Source: Mariprofundaceae bacterium (GTDB lineage: Bacteria > Pseudomonadota > Zetaproteobacteria > Mariprofundales > Mariprofundaceae). From it: 64,000 bases of DNA. Each line of letters starts with the position of its first letter. The first letter of the stretch is position 1. This document shows positions 15,141-23,276 of the stretch, piece after piece. Under the pieces are notes generated by a model, which was not told the DNA's origin, ran no database searches, and saw only the letters and a program-made list of their open reading frames with translations. Position numbers and translations under genes: made by a program. The DNA lies in assembly GCA_021772895.1 (NCBI GenBank), contig JAJFLC010000005.1, positions 226,392 through 290,391 on the forward strand, read 5' to 3'.

Positions 15141-17599
15141 GCTGGACGAACCACAATGTTCAACAAACGCCCTGGCACCAGAATCACCTTTACAATCTGC
15201 ACGTCATCGAGCCATTTGCTGATCGAAATGTTCGCCTGAGCAATCGCCAGTGCTGTATCCTGATCAACATCTTTTGGTACCAAAATCTCACCACGTCTTT
15301 TACCCTGAACCTGTACCGCCAGTGTGATTTCATCCTGTACCCGCGCAGCTTCATCAACTGTCGGCCAGGCAGCCACAACGGCGATATCAGTCATGCCCAG
15401 TTTTTCTGCAACCTCACAGGAAAAATGGGGTACAAACGGGCCCAGCATCTTAGCCAATGCCTGCATCCCTTCATCAAACGCTACCACACCCTCTTCATCA
15501 TGTGCATCAAATGTACTCAGGCTATTGCTCAACTCCATCAAGCCTGCAATCGCCACGTTAAAAGAGAAACCATGTTCAAATGCATGGGTGATACGGGAAA
15601 TGGTGGTATGAATATCGAAACGAAGTTTTTTAGTGGTTGCCGCCGAAGCCTCTCCGGGAAACTGTTTGCCCGCCTTATCCAGTAATTTCCATACTCGTTT
15701 CAAAAAACGATTTGCGCCTTCCACACCGGCATCACTCCACTCCAGATCCTTCTCCGGTGGTGCTGCAAACAGAGTGAACAGGCGTGCGGTATCGGCACCG
15801 TATTTTTCAATAATGGTATTCGGGTTCACCGTATTACCTTTGGATTTGGACATCTTGATACCGTCTTTAAGTACCATGCCCTGTGTCAGAAGATTCTTAA
15901 ACGGCTCATCGCCACCTTCTTCAGAGGTGAACAGGCCCACATCCCGCATCAGCTTATGATAAAAACGCGCATAAAGCAGGTGCAGCACAGCATGCTCCAC
16001 ACCGCCAACATACTGATCAACCGGTGACCACTTTTGCATGGCTTTTGCATCCACCATCGCATCATCACAACGCGGAGAGGTATAACGATTCATATACCAC
16101 GATGACTCCATAAATGTGTCAAAGGTATCAGTCTCCCGTTTTGCTGCCTTGCCACATGTTGGACAATCGACATTCACAAATGCCTCGTGCTCAGTCAGCG
16201 GTGAAGCACCACCGGTTGGTTGCAAATGTTCCGGTAATATCACTGGCAACTGATCTTCAGGCACGGTCACCATTCCACAGTCATCACAATGAATGATCGG
16301 AATCGGTGCTCCCCAGTAACGCTGACGTGAAACCAGCCAGTCACGCAGACGATATTGTACCTGCTCACGACCTTTACCCTCACGATCCAAATAACTGGTG
16401 ATCACTGCCTTGGCTTCATCCGAAGCGAGTCCATCAAACTGCGAAGAGTTGACCAACACACCCATTTCCACAAATGCCTCAACATCAACAGAAACATCGC
16501 AAGTCTCATTGGTAATCACCTGTTTAATGTCTAATCCATATTTATGAGCAAATTCAAAGTCACGCTCATCGTGAGCCGGCACACTCATCACCGCACCCGT
16601 GCCGTAGGACATCAATACAAAGTTCGCCACCCAGATTGGAATCGTTTCACCCGTAATTGGATGAACAGCATGAAAGCCTGTTGCCATGCCCTTCTTCTCC
16701 ATCAAAGCCACATCAGCCTCTTTGGTAGAAATATGGGAGCATTCTTCAAGAAACAGTGCCAACCCGGGATGATTCTCAGCCGCTTTTTTTGCCAACGGGT
16801 GGCCTGCCGCCACCGCCATATAAGTCACACCCATTAAAGTATCTGAACGTGTTGTAAACACATCGAGCGTTTCATCAGAACCTTCAACGCCAAAAGAAAC
16901 TTCGGCACCGGTAGATCGTCCAATCCAGTTGCGCTGCATACCAATCACTTTTTCTGGCCAATCGGACAACTTATCCAGATCGTTAAGCAATGCTTCAGCA
17001 TAATCAGTGATTTTGATAAACCATTGCGCAAGGTTTTTACGCTCAACCGGCATATCACAACGCCAACATGCACCTTCCACCACCTGCTCATTGGCAAGCA
17101 CGGTATGGCAAGGCTCACACCAGTTCACATCCGCCTCTTTTCGATAGGCCAGACCTTTTTCTACCAACTTGGTGAACATCCACTGTTCCCAGCGGTAATA
17201 CTCAGGTTTACATGTCGCAATTTCATGATCCCAATCGTAGGAAAGGCCAAGTCGTTTGAATTGAACACGCATCTGATCAATATTGGCATAGGTCCACTCA
17301 GCCGGTGGACGTTTGTGTTTAATCGCCGCATTTTCTGCGGGAAGACCAAATGCATCCCAGCCAATTGGATGCAACACATTAAATCCCTGCATCCGTTTAT
17401 AACGTGCAACAGCATCTCCAAGACAATAGTTTCGCACATGCCCCATATGTAAATCCCCGGAGGGATAAGGAAACATTTCAAGGCAATAATAACTCTCTCT
17501 GGCATCAGATGGATCGTCTGAAGCCAAGTCGACTCCCGCTTCATTCCATTTCTTCTGCCATTTGTTTTCAATTGCCTGCGCTTCGTAATGATCTGACAC
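15137..17599 (-). CDS. leuS: Leucyl-tRNA synthetase
   Basis: A class Ia synthetase that charges tRNA-Leu. The HIGH-type motif is HMGHVRNY within FPYPSGDLHMGH; the KMSKS loop is KMSKSKGN; the CP1 editing domain and a Cys-rich zinc insert (CEPC, CWRC, HCDDC, CPTC) are all present. I place the start at a GTG (17597-17599) giving MSDHYEAQAIENKWQKKW, because AGGAG lies 9 bp upstream and homology begins there; the longer frame to 17731 adds 44 unmatched residues. The product is about 820 residues. It heads the leuS-lptE-holA-bioA operon. Confidence 0.93.
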   Translation of the reverse strand: MSDHYEAQAIENKWQKKWNEAGVDLASDDPSDARESYYCLEMFPYPSGDLHMGHVRNYCLGDAVARYKRMQGFNVLHPIGWDAFGLPAENAAIKHKRPPAEWTYANIDQMRVQFKRLGLSYDWDHEIATCKPEYYRWEQWMFTKLVEKGLAYRKEADVNWCEPCHTVLANEQVVEGACWRCDMPVERKNLAQWFIKITDYAEALLNDLDKLSDWPEKVIGMQRNWIGRSTGAEVSFGVEGSDETLDVFTTRSDTLMGVTYMAVAAGHPLAKKAAENHPGLALFLEECSHISTKEADVALMEKKGMATGFHAVHPITGETIPIWVANFVLMSYGTGAVMSVPAHDERDFEFAHKYGLDIKQVITNETCDVSVDVEAFVEMGVLVNSSQFDGLASDEAKAVITSYLDREGKGREQVQYRLRDWLVSRQRYWGAPIPIIHCDDCGMVTVPEDQLPVILPEHLQPTGGASPLTEHEAFVNVDCPTCGKAAKRETDTFDTFMESSWYMNRYTSPRCDDAMVDAKAMQKWSPVDQYVGGVEHAVLHLLYARFYHKLMRDVGLFTSEEGGDEPFKNLLTQGMVLKDGIKMSKSKGNTVNPNTIIEKYGADTARLFTLFAAPPEKDLEWSDAGVEGANRFLKRVWKLLDKAGKQFPGEASAATTKKLRFDIHTTISRITHAFEHGFSFNVAIAGLMELSNSLSTFDAHDEEGVVAFDEGMQALAKMLGPFVPHFSCEVAEKLGMTDIAVVAAWPTVDEAARVQDEITLAVQVQGKRRGEILVPKDVDQDTALAIAQANISISKWLDDVQIVKVILVPGRLLNIVVRPA

Positions 17600-17981
17600 C
17601 GATGACGACTCCTGGATAAGTTGAAACACAAATGATGATAGGGATTGGCCTGAATGAAAAGGAGAAACCATGTTTAAGATCGCTTCAACGTACTTTACGG
17701 CTACTAACCAGGCATCCGTATCAAAAAACAAAAGAAAATCAGCCCGAACCGATCCCTTGTTCCCACAATAAATAATAAACTATATTAACATATAATAATA
17801 ATATAGACTTCTTTATATGAAAGGATATAAACTCACTTCTTTTGTTGGCATTAAAAATGCTATGTGATATAAATCACAGCTTCGAGCTCCTATGTCACAA
17901 GTATGTCATACCCCTAGGTCAAAGTGGGGCTCATTTTAAAATAAACGCTGGGGAGCGAGCAAATGGGAGAAGGAAGGGAAT
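17600..17981. other. Divergent intergenic region leuS / roadblock operon
   Basis: The 382-bp gap between divergent genes is very AT-rich at 17745-17860 and contains several TATAAT-like hexamers on both strands, so it probably holds both promoters. The leuS-proximal 130 bp is an open frame in phase with leuS but without a supported start. The roadblock-proximal part holds the CRP-type site and GTCA repeats at 17894, 17905 and 17917, spaced 11 and 12 bp. A GGGAGAAGGAAGGGA purine tract supplies the ribosome-binding site for the first roadblock gene. Confidence 0.5.
17863..17878. promoter_or_regulatory. CRP/FNR-type binding site
   Basis: TGTGATATAAATCACA is an exact match to the CRP consensus TGTGA-N6-TCACA and also contains the FNR-like core TGAT-N4-ATCA. 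It lies 104 bp upstream of the first roadblock gene and ~265 bp upstream of leuS. Control of the roadblock/GTPase operon by a CRP/FNR-family regulator is likely from the site, but which family member binds is unknown. Confidence 0.65.
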
Positions 17982-18434
17982 ATGAACGAATTTATACTGA
18001 AACGCTTTCAGACCGAACTGGAAGAGACGCTGCAAAACATTGCGAGTGTTGATAATATTGTGATTGCAAGCCTCGATGGCATTGTCACGACGTATGCTTC
18101 GCGAAACGGCCAAAATATTGATTCGATTGCCGCAAGAAGCGCTTCATTTTTATCACTGGGTGACATATGGGAAGACGTTTCCGGAAACCTTAGTTGTGAT
18201 AATGTCATTATGGACTCCACAACAGGCACGGTTGTTGTGATTCACATGGGTTCAAAACTTCTTCTCTGCATGACAACCACCAGCGATGCAACAACAGGAT
18301 TGATTCTTCATCATGCCAAATCATGTGCAAATCGATTGCTGGACATCACCCAATCGATTGTCCAACTGGGCGAAAGGCCCCCATTGGTAGATTCCATCTT
18401 ACCTGGAAGCCTGCCAAGTATTGTCAGCGCATAA
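17982..18434 (+). CDS. Roadblock/LC7-domain protein 1
   Basis: A 150-residue protein. The first ~120 residues form the roadblock/LC7 alpha/beta fold: a leading helix (LEETLQNIASVDNIVIASLDG) followed by a strand IVTTYA, and a second strand block VVVIHMGSKLLLCMTTT. The C-terminal helix and a Pro-rich tail follow. Prokaryotic roadblock proteins form homo- or heterodimers and act as GTPase-activating or scaffold partners for MglA-like GTPases, matching the GTPase two genes downstream. GGAAGGGA lies just before the ATG. Confidence 0.8.
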   Translation: MNEFILKRFQTELEETLQNIASVDNIVIASLDGIVTTYASRNGQNIDSIAARSASFLSLGDIWEDVSGNLSCDNVIMDSTTGTVVVIHMGSKLLLCMTTTSDATTGLILHHAKSCANRLLDITQSIVQLGERPPLVDSILPGSLPSIVSA

Positions 18435-18512
18435 CGACCTGCAATAACCAGTTTGTTGGCCATGTTTACATGGCCCAATAATAATGTTGAAACAATACCT
18501 AAGGAGAAAAAA

Positions 18513-18869
18513 ATGAACGTTGAAGATGCAATGAAAAAATTAATGGAGATCAATGGTGCGACAGCAGCCATGATTGTCGACAGTGATAGCGGCATGGTTT
18601 TAGCTCAGGCGGGTGGTGGCATTAATCTTGATCTTGCCGCAGCAGGCAACACCGAAGTTGTCCGTGCCAAACGCAAAACCATCGCATCGCTTAAACTTGA
18701 TGATCGAATTGAGGACATGCTGATTACCTTGGGCAAACAGTTTCACATCCTCCGTCCACTGGGGACAAAACAAAATATTTTCATCTATTCTGTACTGGAC
18801 AAAGCAAACGCCAATTTAGCTATGGCCCGTCTGGTTATTTCAGAAGTCGAAGGCAATATTAAGTTCTAA
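18513..18869 (+). CDS. Roadblock/LC7-domain protein 2
   Basis: A 118-residue, nearly minimal roadblock domain: MKKLMEINGATAAMIVDSDSG, a Gly-rich turn (AQAGGGINLD), a helix with EVVRAKRKTIASL, and closing strands LITLGKQFHILRPL and IFIYSVLD. The start is at 18513 because AAGGAG precedes it by 6 bp; an upstream in-frame ATG at 18453 lacks one. It probably pairs with the first roadblock protein or the GTPase. It lies 78 bp after the first gene and is followed by a hairpin that may reduce transcription into the next genes. Confidence 0.8.
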   Translation: MNVEDAMKKLMEINGATAAMIVDSDSGMVLAQAGGGINLDLAAAGNTEVVRAKRKTIASLKLDDRIEDMLITLGKQFHILRPLGTKQNIFIYSVLDKANANLAMARLVISEVEGNIKF

Positions 18870-18883
18870 ATATCATGTTAAAT

Positions 18884-18927
18884 GCTGTTCTGAGTCAGAT
18901 GAATGATTCAGAACAGCTCTTTTATTT
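18884..18927 (+). terminator. Hairpin terminator/attenuator inside roadblock operon
   Basis: GCTGTTCTGA (18884-18893) pairs perfectly with TCAGAACAGC (18908-18917) and is followed by a T-rich run (TCTTTTATTTTT). It fits a rho-independent terminator after the second roadblock gene. The next gene, same strand, starts 59 bp later, so partial read-through is likely. Confidence 0.7.
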
Positions 18928-18985
18928 TTAACAAAAAGTTAACAACGATCTAGTCAAAACACCAAAAAAGATAAAGGAGGAATGA

Positions 18986-19576
18986 ATGCCAAAAGTAGCC
19001 CAAACTTTTAAACAACTCCCCCTTTTACGTAATATATTAACAAACAAACGTTCGGGATCAATTCACTATCGTTTTAGTTCTCAAGCTTTTCCAGAAAAAA
19101 TCAATGTCACCACTAAGAAACTTTCAGGCCCTGACATTGAGCAACAAGTGCAAAACCTCATCACACTGCCGACTTATGCCTGCGAGTGGAATTCACAGAT
19201 TCAGTCAACCCCGAATATCAACACCGATGATATTATTCCGTGCATTTGCGCTGCGATCAGAAAAGCAACATGGCTGCCTCATCATGCCTTAGCGTTAAAA
19301 AGATCATTTTTAAAAATGCCTGCCATTCAAGTGGATCTTCCCAACCCTGAAATCAAATATCCTGACATGGGGGCATATATGGCACTATACCATTTTACGA
19401 AAAACAATCCGGATTCATCGCCAGCCAATTTTCTTGAAACAGCTTATGAAGATGATGATAAAATTCGTTATTTGAAAGTTCTTGTGCTGGTATACTGTCT
19501 GGGATTCATGTCATCCAAAACCTCTAAAAAAGAAAGCATTGCAACACGTATTTTGAACCGAATTCGGCAGGTATAA
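18986..19576 (+). CDS. Unassigned protein of roadblock/GTPase operon
   Basis: A 196-residue soluble protein preceded by AAGGAGGAATG. The N-terminal third (LPLLRNILTNKRSGSIHYRF followed by short strands) is reminiscent of DUF4388/PATAN-type domains that often neighbour roadblock proteins, but the match is weak. The middle has a helical PCICAAIRKATWLP segment and the C-terminus is basic. Its stop TAA overlaps the GTPase ATG (TAATG), so the two are translationally coupled and probably interact. No catalytic motif was seen. Confidence 0.6.
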   Translation: MPKVAQTFKQLPLLRNILTNKRSGSIHYRFSSQAFPEKINVTTKKLSGPDIEQQVQNLITLPTYACEWNSQIQSTPNINTDDIIPCICAAIRKATWLPHHALALKRSFLKMPAIQVDLPNPEIKYPDMGAYMALYHFTKNNPDSSPANFLETAYEDDDKIRYLKVLVLVYCLGFMSSKTSKKESIATRILNRIRQV

Positions 19577-20142
19577 TGAACATGAATAATAAAGAGATTG
19601 CAAAGATTCTGATTACAGGACCATTCAATTCCGGGAAAACGACATTGATTAAACTTGTGAGCGATGAACAGCTTACAGGAAATGATGTCGAAGCCACAGA
19701 TGAGCTTGCGCAATACAAGGCCATGACAACGGTAGGTTTAGATTTCGGAGTCCTGCACATTGATGATGATTTAGATGTCCACCTCTTTGGTACGCCAGGG
19801 CAGGCACGTTTCAATTTCATGTGGAAAACGCTCTCAAAAGGTGCGCTCGGAACGGTTTTTCTAGTCGACTCAAGTAGCCAAAATGCTATTGATGAAGCCA
19901 AACAAATGTACCAATTCTACAGTGAGCTTTCAGATATGCCGATTATTATTGGCGCGACCAAGCAAGATCTGCCTCAGGCAAAAAGCATCCAACACATAGC
20001 TACCGAACTTGGCATTGATGATACACGTATCATTCCCAGCAACCCTTGTATAAAAGAAGATTCAAAAAATTTGATTATTGCCCTTCTTGAAGAAATCATC
20101 GAAAAAGAATCTCAGACACAGGATGCTGCTTTTTCAGTTTAG
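19576..20142 (+). CDS. Small Ras-like GTPase (MglA/COG2229 type)
   Basis: A 188-residue protein. The P-loop is GPFNSGKT (15-22), switch I Thr is within TTVGLDFG (51-58), G3 is FGTPGQ (71-76) with the putative catalytic Gln76, and G4 is ATKQD (127-131) in place of NKxD. G3 reads GTPGQ rather than DxxGQ, as in COG2229 GTPases related to SRP-receptor beta. Such GTPases work with roadblock proteins in polarity, motility or receptor signalling switches. Here two roadblock proteins and a coupled partner precede it. No membrane anchor was seen. Confidence 0.85.
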   Translation: MNMNNKEIAKILITGPFNSGKTTLIKLVSDEQLTGNDVEATDELAQYKAMTTVGLDFGVLHIDDDLDVHLFGTPGQARFNFMWKTLSKGALGTVFLVDSSSQNAIDEAKQMYQFYSELSDMPIIIGATKQDLPQAKSIQHIATELGIDDTRIIPSNPCIKEDSKNLIIALLEEIIEKESQTQDAAFSV

Positions 20143-20297
20143 GGATGCTCTGAAAAAGCCAGACTATCCGTGCAGGCCATGGATGGTCTGCCAAAATCAC
20201 GCACGCTAAGTGTTTGACTTTGTGAACAAAGGCAAAACCGCGCGTTTGCCTTTGCGTGCTGAAAAACTGCATGGAAGTAATTTTTCAGAATATCCTT
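20141..20297. repeat. Probable MITE with structured interior
   Basis: Terminal inverted repeats of 17 bp (AGGGATGCTCTGAAAAA at 20141-20157 against TTTTTCAGAATATCCTT at 20281-20297, 14/17 matching) bound a 157-bp element between convergent genes. The interior has a perfect 9-bp hairpin AAAGGCAAA/TTTGCCTTT (about 20228-20253) nested inside GCACGC/GCGTGC arms, and an AGACTATCC/GGATGGTCT pair nearer the left end. It has no coding capacity. The left end overlaps the GTPase stop codon. It may also serve as a transcription stop for both genes. Confidence 0.6.
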
Positions 20298-20333
20298 AGC
20301 AATCAAAGCACATAATCAATCTGGAAAGCCTGC

Positions 20334-20633
20334 TTAGTGAGTCATCGGTGCCGCAATACGGTAGAGACTGTTCACAACAAATTCATTAAGAAAAAAGATA
20401 ATAAGTAAAGCAATAATCGGAGAAAAATCAATACCACTAAAATAAGGAACCCTGCGGCGAATTGGAAACAAAAAAGGTTCGGAAAGTTGATTAATAATAC
20501 GAACAATCGGGTTATGTGGATCAGGCGATACCCATGAAAGAACCGCGCGTGCAATCACAACCACCATGGCGATCGTGAGCACAATATCTAACACCCCTGC
20601 TACAGCCTGAAGAAAATAACCCAAAATATACAT
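20334..20633 (-). CDS. yggT: YggT family membrane protein
   Basis: A 99-residue single YggT unit: two hydrophobic helices around a conserved WVSPDPHNPIVRIINQL / PFLFPIRRRVP segment. The family is associated with osmotic stress tolerance and envelope processes; the biochemical role is unknown. It is 3 bp downstream of proC, the conserved yggS-proC-yggT order. GammaProteobacterial versions often have two units (about 180 residues); this is the one-unit form. Confidence 0.88.
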   Translation of the reverse strand: MYILGYFLQAVAGVLDIVLTIAMVVVIARAVLSWVSPDPHNPIVRIINQLSEPFLFPIRRRVPYFSGIDFSPIIALLIIFFLNEFVVNSLYRIAAPMTH

Positions 20634-20636
20634 ATC

Positions 20637-21440
20637 CTACCCCAATTCTTTTGAACGCCTGGAAGCTGCTAGCACACCTTTACGAACAGCTCCCGGAAGA
20701 CCGTTTTCATACATGACATCCAATGCAGCCTGTGTGGTTCCACCCGGGCTTGTCACCTGATGCCTGAGTTCTTCGGCCTTTCTTCCACTCTCTGCAAGCA
20801 TTTTCCCAGCACCTGCCGCTGTCTGGGCTGCAAGTTTCTCAGATAATTCCTCAGAAAGTCCCAATTTCACACCTGCTGCCTGAATCACTTCAGCTAAAAG
20901 GAAAAAGTATGCCGGGCCACTGCCGGACACCGCTGTTACAGCATGAAGTAAATTTTCATGATCAACCCACGCGGTCTCTCCAGATGCAGCAAGAACATAT
21001 TCAGCCCGTTGATGGTGCAACGCATCCGAATCACTAAATAGAACTGATATACCTGCTCCAACCAGCGCAGGAGTATTTGGCATCACACGCACAATCTGAA
21101 CGTCAGCCCGGCCAAGGTGACTTTTAATGGCATCAATCTCAACGCCTGCTGCAATACTGATCAGAGTTGAGCCCTGTTGAAGATCACTGCCCAAATCAGA
21201 AATGACCTTTTGCATCTGCTGAGGTTTAACAGCCAGAACAATCACATCAGCAATGCTCACTGCTTTAGAATTATCTGTATGAGTGAATACACCATATTTC
21301 TGATTCAGCTGCCCCAATCGTTCCTGACGAATATCTGTAACCACCAGGTGAGAAGCTGCGTGTCCACTGCGAATCAGGCCAGCAATAAGCGCCTCAGCCA
21401 TATTTCCGCCACCAATAAATGTAATATGAAGCTGTTGCAT
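20637..21440 (-). CDS. proC: Pyrroline-5-carboxylate reductase
   Basis: A 267-residue enzyme that makes proline from pyrroline-5-carboxylate using NAD(P)H. It has the Rossmann motif FIGGGNMAEALIAGL, VLAVKPQQM, VRVMPNTPALVGAG, and the C-terminal HQVTSPGGTT signature of the family. I place the start at ATG 21440 (MQQLHITFIGGG) because AAGGA lies 4 bp upstream; an in-frame ATG five codons earlier at 21455 is weaker. Confidence 0.93.
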   Translation of the reverse strand: MQQLHITFIGGGNMAEALIAGLIRSGHAASHLVVTDIRQERLGQLNQKYGVFTHTDNSKAVSIADVIVLAVKPQQMQKVISDLGSDLQQGSTLISIAAGVEIDAIKSHLGRADVQIVRVMPNTPALVGAGISVLFSDSDALHHQRAEYVLAASGETAWVDHENLLHAVTAVSGSGPAYFFLLAEVIQAAGVKLGLSEELSEKLAAQTAAGAGKMLAESGRKAEELRHQVTSPGGTTQAALDVMYENGLPGAVRKGVLAASRRSKELG

Positions 21441-21457
21441 GGTTTCCTTCTTCATCT

Positions 21458-22153
21458 TTAAATACTTCTCGTGCCGAAAAGCACTGTACCGAGGCGAACC
21501 ATTGTTGCCCCTTCCTCTATTGCGATACGAAAATCACCGCTCATCCCCATGCACAGTTCGCGAAGGCTTGCATCACCAAGCTCATCTCGCAAGCCTTGTA
21601 ACATTGAAAAACTCGATCGCATCTCATGGATCCCTGTATCAGAATCAGCATCTTTGAGCCTGGCTGCCATGCCCATCAAACCAATCACGTTCAGGCCATC
21701 GATCTGTTTCACCTGGCTGAGAAATAATGCTAACGACTCAGGCGGCACCCCATATTTCTGTTTTTCTCCAGAGATATTGACCTGAATCAATACTGGTAAC
21801 ACACGGTCTGTGACATGTTTGGCGACCATCTTCGCCACTTCGATATCGCACAAACTATGCCACATATATGCAAATTGACCGACATATTTGGCTTTATTTC
21901 GTTGAACCGGCCCAATCATATGCCAGTTTAACTCAGGGAACTTTTGAGCCCTGTCTCGCAGTGCCTGTGGCCGGGACTCTGCAAAATCTATCTGTCCCGC
22001 ATGCGCAAGCATCGATACTTCATCATCTGTATGATATTTAGATACCGCAAGCATACGCGTACCGGAAACATCCATTTCATCACGCAGCAATTGCCAGCGT
22101 GAAATCAATTCAAGTTCAACCGGGTTGATTGTGTTTATTTCGGCTGTAGCCAA
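21458..22153 (-). CDS. yggS: PLP homeostasis protein (YggS/PROSC)
   Basis: A 231-residue single-domain fold-type III PLP protein. Lys is in MLAVSKYHTDDEV, followed by FAESRPQALRDRAQ, WHMIGPVQRNKAK and SMGMSGDFRIAIEEGATMVRLG (given in part), the phosphate-binding end. It buffers pyridoxal phosphate and affects amino-acid metabolism. The only available far-upstream start is TTG at 22153, next to the preceding stop; a TTG at 22108 is an alternative. The gene is linked to proC by a 3-bp gap (or 17 bp to the chosen proC ATG). Confidence 0.88.
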   Translation of the reverse strand: MATAEINTINPVELELISRWQLLRDEMDVSGTRMLAVSKYHTDDEVSMLAHAGQIDFAESRPQALRDRAQKFPELNWHMIGPVQRNKAKYVGQFAYMWHSLCDIEVAKMVAKHVTDRVLPVLIQVNISGEKQKYGVPPESLALFLSQVKQIDGLNVIGLMGMAARLKDADSDTGIHEMRSSFSMLQGLRDELGDASLRELCMGMSGDFRIAIEEGATMVRLGTVLFGTRSI

Positions 22154-22154
22154 C

Positions 22155-23276
22155 TCAGTTACGTTTGGCCTGTTGAAGCATTAAAAAACTTAATAACATA
22201 TAAAAAATCACCGCCTGCCCCACAAGCAGCCATGCCGCAAAAACAGAACCTTTTACAATGGCCAGTGCTGCAAGGCCCATGATCAACGAGAGCGCCACCA
22301 CAACCATCACCGTCTGTACAGGAGAGCAACCGAGTGCCATCAATCGATGATGCAGATGATCCCGACCCACAAATTCAAGCCATCCCCGAAAGCTCTTTAC
22401 ATCACCACGATGTATTCGCGCAATGGTTGTATAAATCATATCAAAAATCATCACAGAAAAGATCAAGAGCGGTGCAGAATAAGCCTTCAAGGCGCCTTCA
22501 TCTGACCAGTCACCCATCACAGCAACAGATGCCATCATCCAGCCCAGATAGGTGCTGCCAACATCACCCAGAAAAGTCCTGGCAGAGCGATCATATCTGG
22601 CATTATCAGGCAAAAATCCGAGCGCAGCTCCGGTCAGTGAGAGGCAGAGCAATAACATATAGGTCTGCCCTGTATGCCAGGCCAACATCGCCATCAACGT
22701 ACACACAGCTGTTGCCAAAGAAGCCGCCAAACCATTAATGCCATCGAGGAAATTAAATGCGTTGGTAATACCGATGATCCATAGCGCAGTGATCATATAA
22801 CTGACGGGCATCCCCCACCATGTACCCGGTGCAATTGTGACATAGACATCACAGGCCATCAAAACAACCAGAGCAAGCATCTGACCAAGAAGCTTTATCC
22901 CTGCCGGAATTTCCCTTAGGTCATCCCAAAAAGAAAGCATGGCAACAATCAGGGCAGAGATGCACACACCTTTTAATTCAAGGGAGTAATTAAAATTAAA
23001 AAACAGCGTTAAATTCACGGATATTAAAACTGCCAGGCCACCGATTCTGGGTGTCGGTTTTGTGTGCACCCTGCGGGCGTCCGGCATATCCAGTGCGCCT
23101 ACCTTCAAGGCAAGGTGAATCACGAACGGCATCAGTCCATAAGTTAATAATACCGCGGCAATCGCAAGTTTGGCCCCTTGCGTAAACAAACCTGTCAGTT
23201 CCCATGGAAAACTAAACGCCGCTCCCAATAGAAGCGCCACGATACGAAGTGCTGTTTTATCAATTAGTTGATACAC
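22155..23276 (-). CDS. Undecaprenyl-phosphate sugar-1-phosphate transferase (WecA/MraY family)
   Basis: A 373-residue polytopic membrane protein with about ten helices. Family motifs are DMPDARRVHTKPTPRIGG in the first cytoplasmic loop, WDDLREIP, NAFNFLDGINGLAA (catalytic Asp region), FLGDVGSTYLG, and HRGDVKSFRG with DHLHHRL, the HxH box of WecA-type rather than MraY enzymes. It links the first sugar phosphate to undecaprenyl phosphate and so probably starts the glycan made by the upstream genes. It starts at GTG 23276, overlapping the aminotransferase stop by 13 bp. Confidence 0.88.
   Translation of the reverse strand: MYQLIDKTALRIVALLLGAAFSFPWELTGLFTQGAKLAIAAVLLTYGLMPFVIHLALKVGALDMPDARRVHTKPTPRIGGLAVLISVNLTLFFNFNYSLELKGVCISALIVAMLSFWDDLREIPAGIKLLGQMLALVVLMACDVYVTIAPGTWWGMPVSYMITALWIIGITNAFNFLDGINGLAASLATAVCTLMAMLAWHTGQTYMLLLCLSLTGAALGFLPDNARYDRSARTFLGDVGSTYLGWMMASVAVMGDWSDEGALKAYSAPLLIFSVMIFDMIYTTIARIHRGDVKSFRGWLEFVGRDHLHHRLMALGCSPVQTVMVVVALSLIMGLAALAIVKGSVFAAWLLVGQAVIFYMLLSFLMLQQAKRN

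Noticed and set aside
17600..17731. N-terminal extension of leuS to the ATG at 17731
   Set aside because: The extra 44 residues match nothing in LeuS, and GTG 17599 has AGGAG 9 bp upstream where homology begins.
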